Shown here piece after piece: positions 21,520 to 33,259 of a stretch of DNA of 64,000 bases (position 1 is its first letter; the number at the start of each line of letters is the position of its first letter). Origin of the DNA: Spongilla lacustris (taxonomy: Eukaryota; Porifera; Demospongiae; Spongillida; Spongillidae); the NCBI GenBank assembly GCA_949361645.1, contig OX442437.1, forward strand, positions 5,412,026-5,476,025, written 5' to 3'. Made by a program: the position numbers and the translations under genes. The notes below the pieces were generated by a model, which worked only from the letters and a program-made list of their open reading frames with translations, was not told the origin of the DNA and ran no database searches.

Positions 21520-23100
21520 GCTAGTGATAGAATCTATATTAATGTGGGCTTTCTTTTGCATAGTGTGTGTGTGGGTGAGTATATGTGTGTACATAAAAGA
21601 TGTGTCGGTGTAATTGGCATACATGTATGTGTGCGCATGGTTGCATAAGTGCATGTGCTATACACAGTATTGACAAGTGAGGGAAAGGTTTACACACATT
21701 CAAAAAAAGTCCAAATGTGCATACCTGTTTGGATACGTTTCAAAAGTTGTTTACTGTGGTCCAGCCAAGGTTGTTTGAATTGCCAAAGTAACTGTTCCAG
21801 TCCAGGAGATGTTCACCAGGGGTGGCCAGAGATCTCCTGCACCTTGAGTGGGCAGGCTGCAAAGTTGTGAGATCACATTAAATCCATTCTGCAGCTTTCT
21901 ACTGTATACACGCAATACACTTCCTCAGAGACATGTACAAACAAGAAACACACATGCGCATACAAGTACATGCACTCATGCACCCACACACACATAGATA
22001 CACTCTCATGGTCCACATAAAGGGATGCCATAAAGCAAGCCAAAATGCATCAGAGGTATCAATAATGAGCCCATGCTAATCCCCCCGGGGTGCCATAAAA
22101 TAGGTTGAGGTATCCTCTGTAGTACCTATTAGATTGCATACCATTTTGTCAATTTTGTCAACTGTGACTTGTCATGATGTAATTTGTGAAGGATTGCATA
22201 TGTATGAGTCCTGGCAAGAAACACTTGCATGTAAGAGGCCCACTTAGAGGCTCATAGATGTATTCTTCAAGTCTTATTGTATTAAGACTTTGTCCTTACA
22301 TGTGACTATACCTATGCTTAAAACGTTCATGCAAAGTGCACAATGTACGTACACACATTCAGTGTGTAATTTCTCACCTTTCAAGGAATCATTGATATGT
22401 ATGTCCACATGTAGTAGTTTATATATATTCCAGGGAGAAAGAACATGCAAGGAGTCCATCTAAAAATAGTGGTTGAACACATGTACTGTAAACCAAAGTG
22501 ACATTAAAAAACACAAGTTACTTATTTGAATGATAGACCAATGACTTTAACCAAAATGCCCTGTAAAATTTGCCTACTGTTTTTCCCTTCTTACAATATT
22601 CATTTCCAAATTGTACCAAATTGTACCATTGCTTACTAGTATCAGCAATAGCCACTAGGTCTTGATACATCTTCAAAAGTGTGAGTAACTCCAGGTTCCA
22701 ATACAGTTCCCTGAGGTAACGCTCTCCACAGAGGGAATGGTGAACCTATAGCTTTAAAGAGTGAGAGAGAGAGAGAGAGAGGACGATACAACTGATATTA
22801 TGTAGGGATGTTTATCTTTATATATACTGTAAGTCAATAAAATATCACATAACAGTGCCAGAAGCTGGTCATCTCAATACAAGAAGAGGGGAAAAAAACA
22901 TTACCTGCTGAGGTAAAGTTCCAATACAGTCCATTTCAGTGCCACACTTGCACTCATGATCGCCAGATAGCCAGTCCAAGTATATTAGCTGCTGCCCATC
23001 GTAATAATCTTTCGGGAAGAAGGGGCTTGTATGTAATAAGAACATAACAAATGCCATATCAGGACTTTGCCAAATATGAATCAGCTTCAAATAATGCACA
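21520..23100 (-). repeat. Tandem exon-like segment, copy 2 (family R)
   Basis: Best preserved copy. Minus-strand exon-like stretches include, near 22630-22740, CGERYLRELYWNLELLTLLK then MYQDLVAIADTSK, and, near 22913-23020, DGQQLIYLDWLSGDHECKC then GTEMDCIGTLPQQ ending at a good donor (CAG before GTAATG at ~22912). A (GA)n microsatellite lies at 22766-22782. The donor position and its flanks are conserved in the copies at 21.43 kb and 33.53 kb. No known domain is recognised. Confidence 0.4.
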
Positions 23101-23690
23101 CATTTCTAGTTGTGAACTCACATTAAATGATTTGCACAATAGGCACACATCTGGAACCCCAGGACCACTCTAAGATTGCCAAGGTTCAGCACCCCTGTGG
23201 ATGAATGCAGATCGTTATGAAGTGTGACCCAGTGGTGATTACCATTTACAATGCACCTGTTATACGGGCTGATGCTTCCAATTCATGTTGCTGATGATGC
23301 TGTTAATTTGGTACTATATCGCATCAACTATTGAGTACTGCTAGGCATGTATGTGCTCAGTTCTGCCCAATTAGAAAATCAAAACATCAAGTGAGTAGAT
23401 TAATAGTATCAGTTCCATCTGGAAATGATTCCACTGGTAATACTGGTATGCAGTGATGTGTGTTGACCACTTCCATGTAGTGTCCGATCTTTGCCTTGTG
23501 AATCCTTTGTAGGCATCAAGGGGAACTCATCAGATACAATGGATCATGTGACAACACTGTTGTGGCCAGCACACTGCACACCGAATGTTCTACCTCGCAT
23601 GTGCGCTTCGGAACAGATTCACATGTTTATTCTAGTTGTTGCCCTCTTGTGAATATATTCGTTTTCAATCTTTGAGTAGATGTAGTCTCT
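23101..23690. repeat. 3' part of family R copy 2
   Basis: Shares GGAACCCCAGGACCAC, AAGATTGCCAAGGTTCAGCA and GCTGATGCTTCCA with 33.78-33.95 kb and 4.79 kb. No confident exon. Confidence 0.45.
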
Positions 23691-23699
23691 GTTTGTTTT

Positions 23700-24410
23700 G
23701 TGTGCAGCTATATATATTTCATATGCTCAGTGAACAATGAGGCAGTATTCTTGGCGTCGTTCAAACACAAGGAGGGCGACCTAAAAGTGGTGGCTGTACC
23801 AGTGGAGTCGGAGGAGGTAGCAAAGGTGGCGAAAGAGACGGTCCATGGTATGGTGATGAATCCCATATCTGGGTTGAGGCATCAACGAGGCTCTCACTTT
23901 CGACAAGGTTCAGTATCATTTAGCAACGTTCTCAGAGCTAATTTCTGCCAGAAACTAGGGCATTTGAAGGTGTGTGTTTGAAGAAACGAGGACGGGCCCA
24001 ATAAGTGAAACCCATTTCAAAGCACCAGATCCAGACAGTGAAGGCCATTGAGACAGTTCTCAGCTTCATCAGCATATTTGGCTTCAAAACAAGGAGTTCA
24101 TCTTTGAAGTGGACATGGGTGCAGATGACAACTTTTGCTCCACAGTCATGTGTAGGAAGGCAGGGGAGACTGCACTCTCACCAGTGACTGGGTGTTATGA
24201 GGTGGCTAATGGACAACCACTACCTACTCTGGGTATGTTTGAGACAATAGTATCATTGCCAGGTGACATGTCACCTAAGAATTCCATCCAGTTCACATCC
24301 CACTGCTCAACCTAGTTGGACGTGATGCTATAGTCCAGTTAAAACTGTCAGCCTTCAGCTGGACACCAGACCCAGAATGCAAAACTGATTTACGTATTCA
24401 AAATAGTTGC
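23700..24410 (+). pseudogene. Gypsy retrotransposon remnant, copy A (gag end to protease)
   Basis: The plus-strand frame 23700-23981 reads SVNNEAVFLASFKHKEGDLK and EVAKVAKETVHG, a typical gypsy Gag C-terminal region. It continues to a partial zinc knuckle (FCQKLGHLK). Between 24005 and 24390 the protease region reads FKTRSS and then, in the related frame, FEVDMGADDN: the retropepsin D-T-G is changed to D-M-G. Homologous to copies B and C. Truncated and dead. Confidence 0.75.
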
Positions 24411-24475
24411 TGCCATCCTAGGAGACTCGTTTTCTGTCATTGAGTAGTCTGTTAGTTTTGTGTGTAGCTATATGA
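24410..24475. repeat. Possible LTR fragment of the gypsy family
   Basis: GCTGCCATCCTAGGAGACT and GTTTTCTGTC are shared with 28243-28280, after the same Gag-Pol relatives. Starting TG and its position outside coding parts fit an LTR end, but no full LTR pair is visible. Confidence 0.35.
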
Positions 24476-24549
24476 TTTGCATGATTTGCCATACCGACGA
24501 TTCCTGCAATTATATTCTTTGAAGTCCTGTTTGCTATAAGAACATGACA

Positions 24550-26470
24550 GGATTTTGTGGCATAGTTGGCAGGATGGCAGGACTACGCAGTTAGTCCAGC
24601 TACTCCAACAACAGATAGCGGCAGAGCAGAAACATATGGAAGTGCAGCAACAGCGACATCTGGAGGCACAGCAACAACAGATGGAGGAAGGGTGCTGACA
24701 GCTTATCAATGCGTTCACCAGCATGACAGACAAACGAGAGCACCTACTTGCCATTCCCTCCACTTTGACGGTACAACTGAGTTATGAACCAACTACAGGG
24801 CCCATTTCCAAAATTTCGTTGGAACAAATTCTAATGAAATTGCAGAGTTCATGAAGGCCAGTTCGATCCAACGCGCTATATTGTCCGCGAGCATTTTATG
24901 TTGTACAGTGCCATAGACTGCAAGCCAGGAGAGGTCATACACTAACTGGTTGCACGGAGCATATGCGACCTGCTCAATGAGGCAATGTGGATTTGGTTTT
25001 ATTGTGTTCAGTGAACAATAAATTTGTAGCCAAGGCATTGTTCAAACACAAGGAGGGCGACCTAAAGCAATGGCCGTAGCAGTGGAGTCGGAGGGGTGGC
25101 ATGATTTACCCACAGGACCTGTCCACGTTGGGGAAAAATGGACCACAGGTCAGCTTACTGTCCTTTTGAGGATGCTACTTGCAGATTCTGCCAGAAACTG
25201 GGGCATTTGGAGGACGTGTGTTTGAAGAAACGAGGAAGGGCCCAGAAGTTGAAACTCATTTCAAAGCACCAAATCCAGACAGTGAAGGCCATTAAAACAG
25301 TTCCTCAGCTTTAGCAGTATATTTGGATTCCAGACAAAGCGTTTGTCTTTGAAGTGGACACAGGGTGCAGGTGACAACTTCAGTTTCACAGACATATGAC
25401 GGATGGTAGGGGAGACTGCACACTCGCCAGTGACTGAACGTTACGAAGTGGCTAATGGACTTCTACTACCTGCTCGAGACAATTGTCCCATTTCCAGGTG
25501 ACATGTCACTCTAGAAATCGATCCAGTTCACAGCCACCAAGGTCCAACAGCTCAACCTAGTAGGACGTGATACTATTGTCCAGTTAGGCATCAACCTGTC
25601 AGCACTTCTGCAGGTTGGAATGTTAATGTTGGTGCTCTCCATCTTCGATAAACTGTAGCTGGATTCATGCAGGCAGCTCTGCCAAGAGTTTCCAGACATT
25701 TTCAAGCTTGACTTAATGGATTTTAAGCTAGCAGTGAAATTCAAATCAGAGGCTCAACCAATATTTAGGAGGCCTCGTGTGGTTCCATTTGCTTCCAAGA
25801 TGAACTCTGCTGGACCTATGATGCTGGGATTGCTGGAGGAGTATGGCAATCTAGTGCTTATAGGACTACTGTGGCCTCCAATCACAAGGCTGCGATTGCA
25901 GACAAAAACTTCAAGTTTGCGGCGACTACTCGGTTACGCTCAACCCTCAGCTGGAACCCCATTGTCACCCCATGCCACTTCCTGAAGATCTGGTGCGTAA
26001 GTTGGGTATCGTTTTACAAGGATTGACCTTGCCGATGCCTATAACCAGATCACGCACCAACTGAGGAGTGTTGCTTCAAATGAGACGGTAGTGAATGCCC
26101 TGTCACCAATGCATCAAAGACCCTCACAAGTGCAGAGAGCCGGTACAGCCGGATCCAGAAGGAAGCATTGGCTATCACATTCACATTGAACAATTTTCAC
26201 CAGTTCCCCGTATAGCAGCTCATTTATTTTGGTCACCAACCACAAGCCACTCATTACATTGTTTGGACCAGCCAAAGCAACTCCTCCTCTGGTAGCGAAC
26301 AGGCTTGCATGGTGGGCCATGACACTCAGCCAGTACCCCTTCCAGTGGAACCCGATGCAAGCTTTGATAAGAGGGAAAATGACAAAGATGTTGACACAGT
26401 CTGCACCATCAAAACTGTCAGCCTTTAGCTGAATGCCAGACCCAGGAACTCCCTCCTCGAGCAGCCCTTC
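24550..26470 (+). pseudogene. Gypsy retrotransposon remnant, copy B (gag-PR-RT-RNase H)
   Basis: In order on the plus strand: a Gln-rich Gag N-terminus (24590-24700, QQQIAAEQKHMEVQQQRHLE), Gag core FDPTRYIVREHF (24870-24920), a CX2CX4HX4C knuckle CRFCQKLGHLEDVC (~25180-25230), protease VDTG (~25355-25372, followed by a frameshift), RT start CQEFPDIFKLDLMDFKLAVK and PIFRRPRVVPFA (25680-25800), then DLADAYNQI (~26030-26050). The YxDD palm is deleted. An RNase H tail follows with KEALAITF, HFILVTNHKPLITLFGPAK and VANRLAWWAMTLSQYP (26160-26340). Many frameshifts; non-functional. Confidence 0.85.
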
Positions 26471-26599
26471 GAGAGTTCTTGATGTGAAACCCTCAGGCAG
26501 ACACCTACTCCCCAAACGAACTCCTGAATGGTCAGCAGATTGGACCAAGATTCATGTTCCAATTCCTTCCCAAGTGCACATTTCTCAATGAAAGCACCC

Positions 26600-27180
26600 A
26601 CCACTTACTCTGACAATGAATTCTTTTGTCACCATGTTCAGCTTAATACAGCAAGATGTACAACTCTTAATTATTTTTATCCACTAGCCTCCTTCTAGCC
26701 CATAGTCTGCTCCGGCAGTGTTCATGCATCCTTACTATTGGCTGCAGTTAATGCACAATGTTGCTTCTACCTGGTAGATCTGGACCTTGTTGTGCTGGAG
26801 CTAGGGATGGCCCCTTGGGTAGCACTCAGAATGTCAGCTGCTTGGCTAAGGTGATGCCACTTGGCTTAGGTGATGCTACTCTGTAGCTGGTTGATTGCTG
26901 TAGGATACCTCTATACATTGGCTAGCTGACTGGAGTGGGGTACTCTGTAGCAAGCTGACTGGAGTGGGGTACTTTGGGGTACTCTGTAGTCACAATTTTC
27001 TAGCCCACTGTGTCTGGAATATTGTTCACTTCACAGTTGGCTACTGTGAAACTCTCTGCCATATGTTCACAGCCATATGTTCACAGCCTACAGCATTGAG
27101 TTGCATTGTAGCTAGCTGTCTGCTACTCTGTAGCTAGATACTAGCGTCCTCTGTAACTAGCTGATGTCAGGTCCTCTAAT
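26600..27180. repeat. Spacer repeat, copy 1
   Basis: Near-identical to 35040-35862 (CTCCTTCTAGCCCATAGTCT, TAGATCTGGACCTTGTTGTG, CTAGATACTAGCGTCCTCTG). Ends in a degenerate GTAGCTAGCTGACTG tandem tract. The match to 35.0-35.86 kb breaks at about 35863, where the YR element starts. Confidence 0.8.
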
Positions 27181-27329
27181 TGCCAGAGCTCTGCTGTGAG
27201 GCAAAAGTGACCAGAGAAAGTAGACCCCACTCTTACAGCACCTTCCTTCATAACCTTAAACACATGTAAATTAGCTGCTCCCCATCTGCTAAACTCTCAC
27301 ATCCAATCATCTTGTGGATATCTCCAACC

Positions 27330-28200
27330 TGTAAGTGAAACCCATTACAAAGCACCGGATCCAAACAGTAAAGGCCATTCAGACAGTAAAGGCCATTCAG
27401 ACAGTTCCCCAGCTTCAACAGTCTATTTGGGTTCAAAACAAGGAGTTCATCTTTGAAGTGGGCATGGGTACAGATGACAATGTTTGCTCCACAGACATGT
27501 GTAGGAAAGCAGGGAAGCCTGCACTCTCACCAGTGACTGGGTGTTATGAGGTGGGTACTGGACAGCCACTGTGAACTCTGGGTATGTTTGAGACAATAGT
27601 CTCATTGCCAGGTGACATGTCACCTAAGAATTCCATCGAGTTCACATCCCACTGCTCAACCTAGTAGGACGTGATGCAATAGTCCAGTTTAAAACTGTCA
27701 GAATTCAGCTGGATGCCAGATCCAGGAACAACAGCCAAACAGTCAGCCAAGGATCCGGTCATTGCCAATGTAATGCACCTCACATGGGAAGGCTGGGCAC
27801 CCAGTGACAAAGGAAACATCAAATGATGTCTTGGAGGATTTCCTTAAGTGTATGGTGGTCATTCCCACCGGCCTAGGCCCCAGGTACTGCAGCTTCTTCA
27901 CCTGGGACACTTTGGGATGCAGCAGATGATGCAGCTGACTTGCCCTGCAATCTACTGGCCAAGAATAAAAGCATTGTGGACCTCTGCCACTGGTGTACTG
28001 TACACGTAGTGCCAATGTATGTGTGGTCCCATGAGGTGGCACACGGCGTCACCACATTGAGCCTCTGCGTCCTCGCTATGTGGACCAGGATGACGCTGAC
28101 CCCACAGACCCTGGTGAGGTGATAATTCAAGCACCAGAACCAGCTTTGTCTGTCCAGGATGAAATACCCCGTTTGGAAGATGCCCTATCATGGATCAACA
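27330..28200 (+). pseudogene. Gypsy retrotransposon remnant, copy C (protease and integrase linker)
   Basis: Bases 27330-27720 repeat the protease region of copies A and B, but here D-T-G has become G-M-G (VGMGTDDN), destroying the active site. Around 27930-27990 the frame TCPAIYWPRIKALW looks like the integrase zinc-finger linker. Bases 28020-28200 are a weakly related tail. Intervening RT and RNase H are missing. Confidence 0.65.
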
Positions 28201-28355
28201 ACACGAGTTCCTGATGTGATAATGCAGAACTGAATTAGGTACTGCTGCCATCCTAGGAGACTGGTTTTCTGTCTACGAGTAGTGTGTTAATGGGCCCTGT
28301 AGTTGGTCCATAACTCAGTAGGTTCTGTATGAAATGGTTCGAATCATGCATGTGT

Positions 28356-28816
28356 GCAGGATGGCACATAGGAGCTGAGTGCAGGATGGCACATAGGAGC
28401 TGAGTGCAGGATGGCACATAGGAGCTGAGTGCTGGATGGCACATAGGAGTTGAGTGCAGGATGGCATATAGGAGCTGAGTGCAGGATGGCACATAGGAGC
28501 TGAGTGCAGGATCCATGGCACATAGGAGCTGAGTGCAGGATCCATGGCACATAGGAGCTGAGTGCTGGATGGCACATAGGAGCTGAGTGCAGGATGGCAC
28601 ATAGGAATTGAGTGCAGGATGGCATATAGGAGCTGAGTGCAGGATGGCACATAGGAGCTGAGTGCAGGATGGCACATAGGAGCTGAGTGCAGGATGGCAA
28701 ATAGGAGCTGAGTGCAGGATGGCACATAGCAGCTGAGTGCAGGATCCATGGCATATAGGAGCTGAGTGCAGGATGGCACACAAGAGCTGAGTGCAGGATG
28801 GCATATAGGAGCTGAG
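28356..28816 (+). repeat. 25-bp satellite, array 1 (~18 units)
   Basis: Unit GGATGGCACATAGGAGCTGA + GTGCA. Variants include a +4 form reading GGATCCATGGC (about 28510, 28537, 28747), GGCATATAGG, GGCAAATAGG and CATAGCAGC. The same unit and the same +4 variant build the giant array at 38.93 kb. It sits between gypsy copy C and its integrase part. Long minus frames across it are artefacts. Confidence 0.95.
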
Positions 28817-28829
28817 GAGAATGTGCCAT

Positions 28830-29420
28830 TCTGTGCAAGATCAAACAATGGTGGCCTCAGACTGTGGACCAAACTCCTAAAGTGGATGAACATCTTGACG
28901 GTCCAGGATGGTATTGTCTGCTACCAAGGATGGCAAGTGGTGGAATTAAAACTTGATATAATGCAGAGGCTTCACTCCAGTCACCAGGTCTACCATAAGG
29001 CAAGCTCAGGATGTAATGTAATGGCAAGGAAAGAAGGACATTGAGCCAGCAGTGAGAATGTAAGCAGCATGTGAAGAAAATGCTAAAGCATTACCTAGGA
29101 GCCCATGAGATCATGGGAAAGCCATGGACTAAAGTGGGTATGGACTTTTTTAGTGCAAAAGAAAGACTATTTGATAGTGGTGAAATAACTAACAGATAAC
29201 GGGACTTGGTGCAGGCAAGCAGTAGTCCAGTTGAATGGCAAGGGGGAGTTAGCTGTGAAGATAGTGAAACGACTGATGAAGTGAAGCACAGACCTATATA
29301 TGGCTCTACTAGAGTGGAGTACCACACCCACAATAGGAATGGGCTCCAGTCTGTTACAGGGACTGTTTTTCTCGAAGATCAAGAGGAGCTGTCCCAATGG
29401 CTAGGAGTAAGTTGGATCCT
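28830..29420 (+). pseudogene. Gypsy integrase remnant
   Basis: Follows satellite array 1. The plus strand reads LTVQDGIVCYQGWQVVEL and IMQRLHSSHQ (integrase N-terminal zinc-binding region), then KPWTKVGMDFFS (~29110-29150) and DYLIVV, the core start with its first Asp. GELAVKIVKRLMK (~29245-29285), containing the position of the catalytic Glu, and ALLEWSTTPT-GMGSSL complete the core. Stops and frameshifts occur throughout. The motif order is that of a gypsy integrase. Confidence 0.75.
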
Positions 29421-29700
29421 GAGGTCCAAGCACAAGTCTGGGATAATTTACGAGTACGCAGTGGGGTGTAGGTATGCTACCCTTGTGAAGGCTGTGAAGC
29501 TTCTGTGCGAAGAGGCTCGTTGGTAGAATTGCGATCACTAGCTGAGGTGCGCGAGGTGAAGAACAAGTCAGTTGAAGAGGGAGGGGGAGGTGGCCGTGGA
29601 CGTCAATTGAAGAGGGAGGGGAGTATCGATTGGCTGGGTACGAGAGTAAACAAATTTACTATACCGACAAGTCAGTGTGAGGATAGCTAGCTACATGTAT
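29420..29700 (+). repeat. Gypsy 3' end segment shared with 46.66-46.79 kb
   Basis: The words GTCAATTGAAG, GGGAGGGGAGT, TTGGCTGGGTACGA and AGTAAAC recur at 46685-46740. Both copies are followed by the same exon block, tying the duplication of host and element sequence together. An open plus frame (29400-29690) ends Gly/Arg-rich and is not recognised. Confidence 0.6.
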
Positions 29701-30274
29701 ACCAGACCTTAGCCTCCCAGCCCACTAAGATTACTACCAAGTAGTACATTTTTATGTTCAACGATCTCTCATAGCCACACCTCTTGAACCATGGCAATTT
29801 TAGAGCAAATACACAACCTCAGTATCTGTAAAGGCTAGTCTTCCACTCCTACAGTCCCACACTCCAACCATCTAACCTATGGACCCCACACCCTCACCAT
29901 CCAATCTGTCACTCACCACCCATCCTTTCACACCCACACTGAACAGGGAAATCGTGCTCACATGACCCGATAACTGGGGCACCAACGTGGAGCTTGACAC
30001 GGCCTGTGGTCCACCTGTTTGGGTGTACTTGATATGATCATTCATGACTCACCATCCTTATGTCAATGTACCCTAAGCCATTTTGACCCTAAGCCACCAC
30101 ATCTAAGCCACCTATGCCATAGTAATTCAAATGTACCCTCCTGATGAAAATCCACCCTGATGATAATGTACCCTAAGCCAGTCTGATGACAATGTACCCT
30201 AAGCCAGCCAGTGAATGCTCATTGCATGGCTACCACATGTACAGTGCATGCAGAGTTACATGTACCACACATAC

Positions 30275-30382
30275 CTGGAAAGTGAATGGTTTCTGACCCT
30301 CCTCCTCCTGCTGCCTCTTAAGGATACATTCTTTGTCCTGTTGCAGGTTGGCCAACTCTTGCTCAGAGAAGTGGATCATTTG
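30275..30382 (-). CDS. Family X Glu/Gln-rich exon, copy 1
   Basis: Exon-like segment bounded by CACAG acceptor and GTATGTG donor, 108 nt, open for 36 codons. It contains FSEQELANLQQDKECILKRQ then QEEEGQKPFTFQ, a charged helix suggestive of coiled coil. Relative to copies at 33.0 and 49.0 kb it lacks one base at the start, so its splicing phase differs. Gene unknown. Confidence 0.4.
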
Positions 30383-33036
30383 CTGTGGTCATGTGAGCAA
30401 CCTGATGAAGGAAGCCATGGGAACCATCACATCCCATCACATCCCTTTGCATGCAATCAAGTGATCACGCAACTAGCCATGTTAAAATATGAACATCTGT
30501 CCATACCTATGACCGCAGTTAACATTATAATACTAATTACATGTACACTCTCCTTCTGTTCACCTGTCATTTACACCCTCTATGGGGGGTGGTGTGGGTG
30601 GCCATGTCCCAGTTCAGATAGAAGTCCGGGTCCACTATCAGCTTGATGCACTTGAACAGCAGATTGGACCATTCCATCAGCTGGGTGCTAGGGGGCATGT
30701 AGGAGAGGGGTGTGCCTTCGATTAATGCACACATATCCTGTTGCCTAGGTGATCTATTGCGGGATGGGAAGAGTGGCAGTTAGCAGAAATGCAATGAAAT
30801 ACCTAACTGCCAAACACAAATGCCAACAATTCACATACAACCATAAACATCACCACCAATACACACCTTGTCATGGTCATGATGGTTAGATGACTCAAAT
30901 CTCCACCAAAGAGCAGTGGTCCAACCAACAGCTCAGCCAAGGGCATGTAGCTCCAGTCCTCAACTTCTCCATATATGTGACCCTCTCCCTGGGCATGGCC
31001 ATTCAACCTGTTGTTAGCTGACCTCCTTATTCTGATCACCTCCCTATCCAGAGACATGCATCCACAATGGAGGATGGTGAAGGGGAGCAGGAAGTGGAAG
31101 GGAAGGAGGAAAGGAATGGGGAGGAGGATGTAATACAGGTGTTTATGGTAGTCATACATGCACTAACAGAGCTCACCAATTGATTCAAACAGATCTACAG
31201 TACAGTATGCATGCAATACACTACATTGTTCCATTGTGAGTCAATGTATGTAATTATGTGGTGGTAGTGAAACTGATATCACCTCAAGAACATCTTATGA
31301 TTTTAAAATTGAGATGAAGTAATCTATCCTCTGCAAATGACATGATGTACTTGTACATGTACATGCATATGTTCAAGATGTACATGTTCATACCTGGGGA
31401 CGAGGTTGCAAACACACCACAGAGTTGGTCCAGTAGCACACAGAGGCTGGTTCAGGGAGACAGTGAAAGTCTTCTCTCATATCAGAATAGCTCTGTGGTG
31501 ACAGGAGAAAAGGCACACTACTATCATTTCTACAAGTGTAGTCCATGTGTACATGAATAACATGTGTGCATGTGTGTATATGTGTACAACATGTGTGCAT
31601 GTGTGTACATGTATGCATATAGCATGTGTGCATGTGTAAGGCTATGTTATTCCTCAAAGCAGTGGTAGAAGTGCATGTATTACCAAGATGCCTTCTCTTT
31701 TTGTTTAAAAAAAGTCCACAAAAGTGATGCAAATAATTTTATCATCAACTAGCATGCTATGCACTGTAATCTATCCTCTGCAAATGACATGATGATGCAT
31801 TGATTCTACATGTTCAACATGTAACAACATGTTCATACCTGGGGACGGGGTTGCAAACACACCACAGAGTTGGTACAGTAGCACACAGAGGCTGGTTCAG
31901 GGAGACAGTGAAAGTCTTCTCTCATATCAGAATAGCTCTGTGGTGACAGGAGAAAAGCCACACTACTATCATTTCTATAAGTGTAGTCCATGTGTACATG
32001 TGCACAACATGTGTGCATGTGTGTCATGTGTGCATGTGTGTATGTATACAGAGCTCTACATGTATGTTGCTCCGCAAAGCAGTGGTCTAGAAGTATTACC
32101 AAGGTGAGACTGCTCCTTCTGGCCTATTCCACTGATATGTCATCAAGAGTTGCTGCACTGCGAACTTCGCCTCTGATACTAAATGGGAAGGTTGGGTGTG
32201 AATGTGTGAAAGAATGTTGGAGGGGTTATCAGGAAGACATTTAAAAAGTGGGTGTGTACAGATGGTTGTGCAGAGGTGGGAAAGGTGAGTGTGCAGGGGT
32301 GAGTGTGCAGGGGTGAGCACCAAATGTCTTACATTGGTGCATAGGAGCCCCGGAGGAGATACAAGATTGAACTTTGCAGTCACTATGGTGATAGCCGGTT
32401 TGTCTTTTTCAGCCTCCATGTACCAAAACTGTCGTCGTCTTGTACATTCAAAGCTTCACGGTGTCTGTGTGAGCATGTGTGTGTGTAGAGCATATTAGTC
32501 TGAAGGCATGTATCCTATTAGAAGCACACTGCCTTACCATCTCCTGCTAGACAAGGTACCACTTCTTTTAAAAATTGTCCTCATTCTTGATCGTCTCCTG
32601 AGCAGACTGTACACAACGTCTACAGAACGTGATGTACACCACAAAGCTCCTGCACACTGTCTTTTTCACCATCAAACATCCTGATCAACAAGGACATCCA
32701 GAGGCTTCAAAGTGGCCACACCTATGGATACAATAAATGTCTAAGCCAGCCTGATGACAATGTACCCTAAGCCAGTCTGATGACAATGTAACCTAAGCCA
32801 GTCTGATGACAATGTAACCTAAGCCAGTCTGATGACAATGTAACCTGAACCTGAAGCCAGTCAGATGACAATGTACCCTAAGCCAGTCTGATGATAAGGT
32901 ACCCTAAGCCAGTCTGATGACAATGTACCCTAAGCCAGCCAGTGAATGCTCATTGCATGGCTACCACATGTACAGTGCATGCAGAGTTACCACACATACC
33001 TGGAAAGTAAATGGTGTCTACTACACATACAAGTAC

Positions 33037-33157
33037 CTGGAATGTGACTGGTGTCTGACCCTCCTCCTCCCCCTGCCTTAGCAGGATACATGTATATGTA
33101 TATTCTTTGTCCTTTTGCAGGTTGGTCAACTCTAGCTCAGAGAAGTGGTCTACCTTG
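33037..33157 (-). CDS. Family X Glu/Gln-rich exon, copy 2
   Basis: Same exon, open in the ancestral phase (KVDHFSELELTNLQKDKE ... RQGEEEGQTPVTFQ), with a 12-nt in-frame TATACA-type insertion and a GTACTTG donor. Function unknown. Confidence 0.4.
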
Positions 33158-33259
33158 CTGTGATCATGTGAGCCATCTGATGAAGGAAGCCATGGAAACC
33201 ATCATCATATCCCTTCCCTTTGTATGCAATCATGTGATCATGCAACTAGCTAATAATAG

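Noticed and set aside
28253..28893. Three overlapping minus frames of 166-192 codons
   Set aside because: Same 25-bp satellite, array 1.
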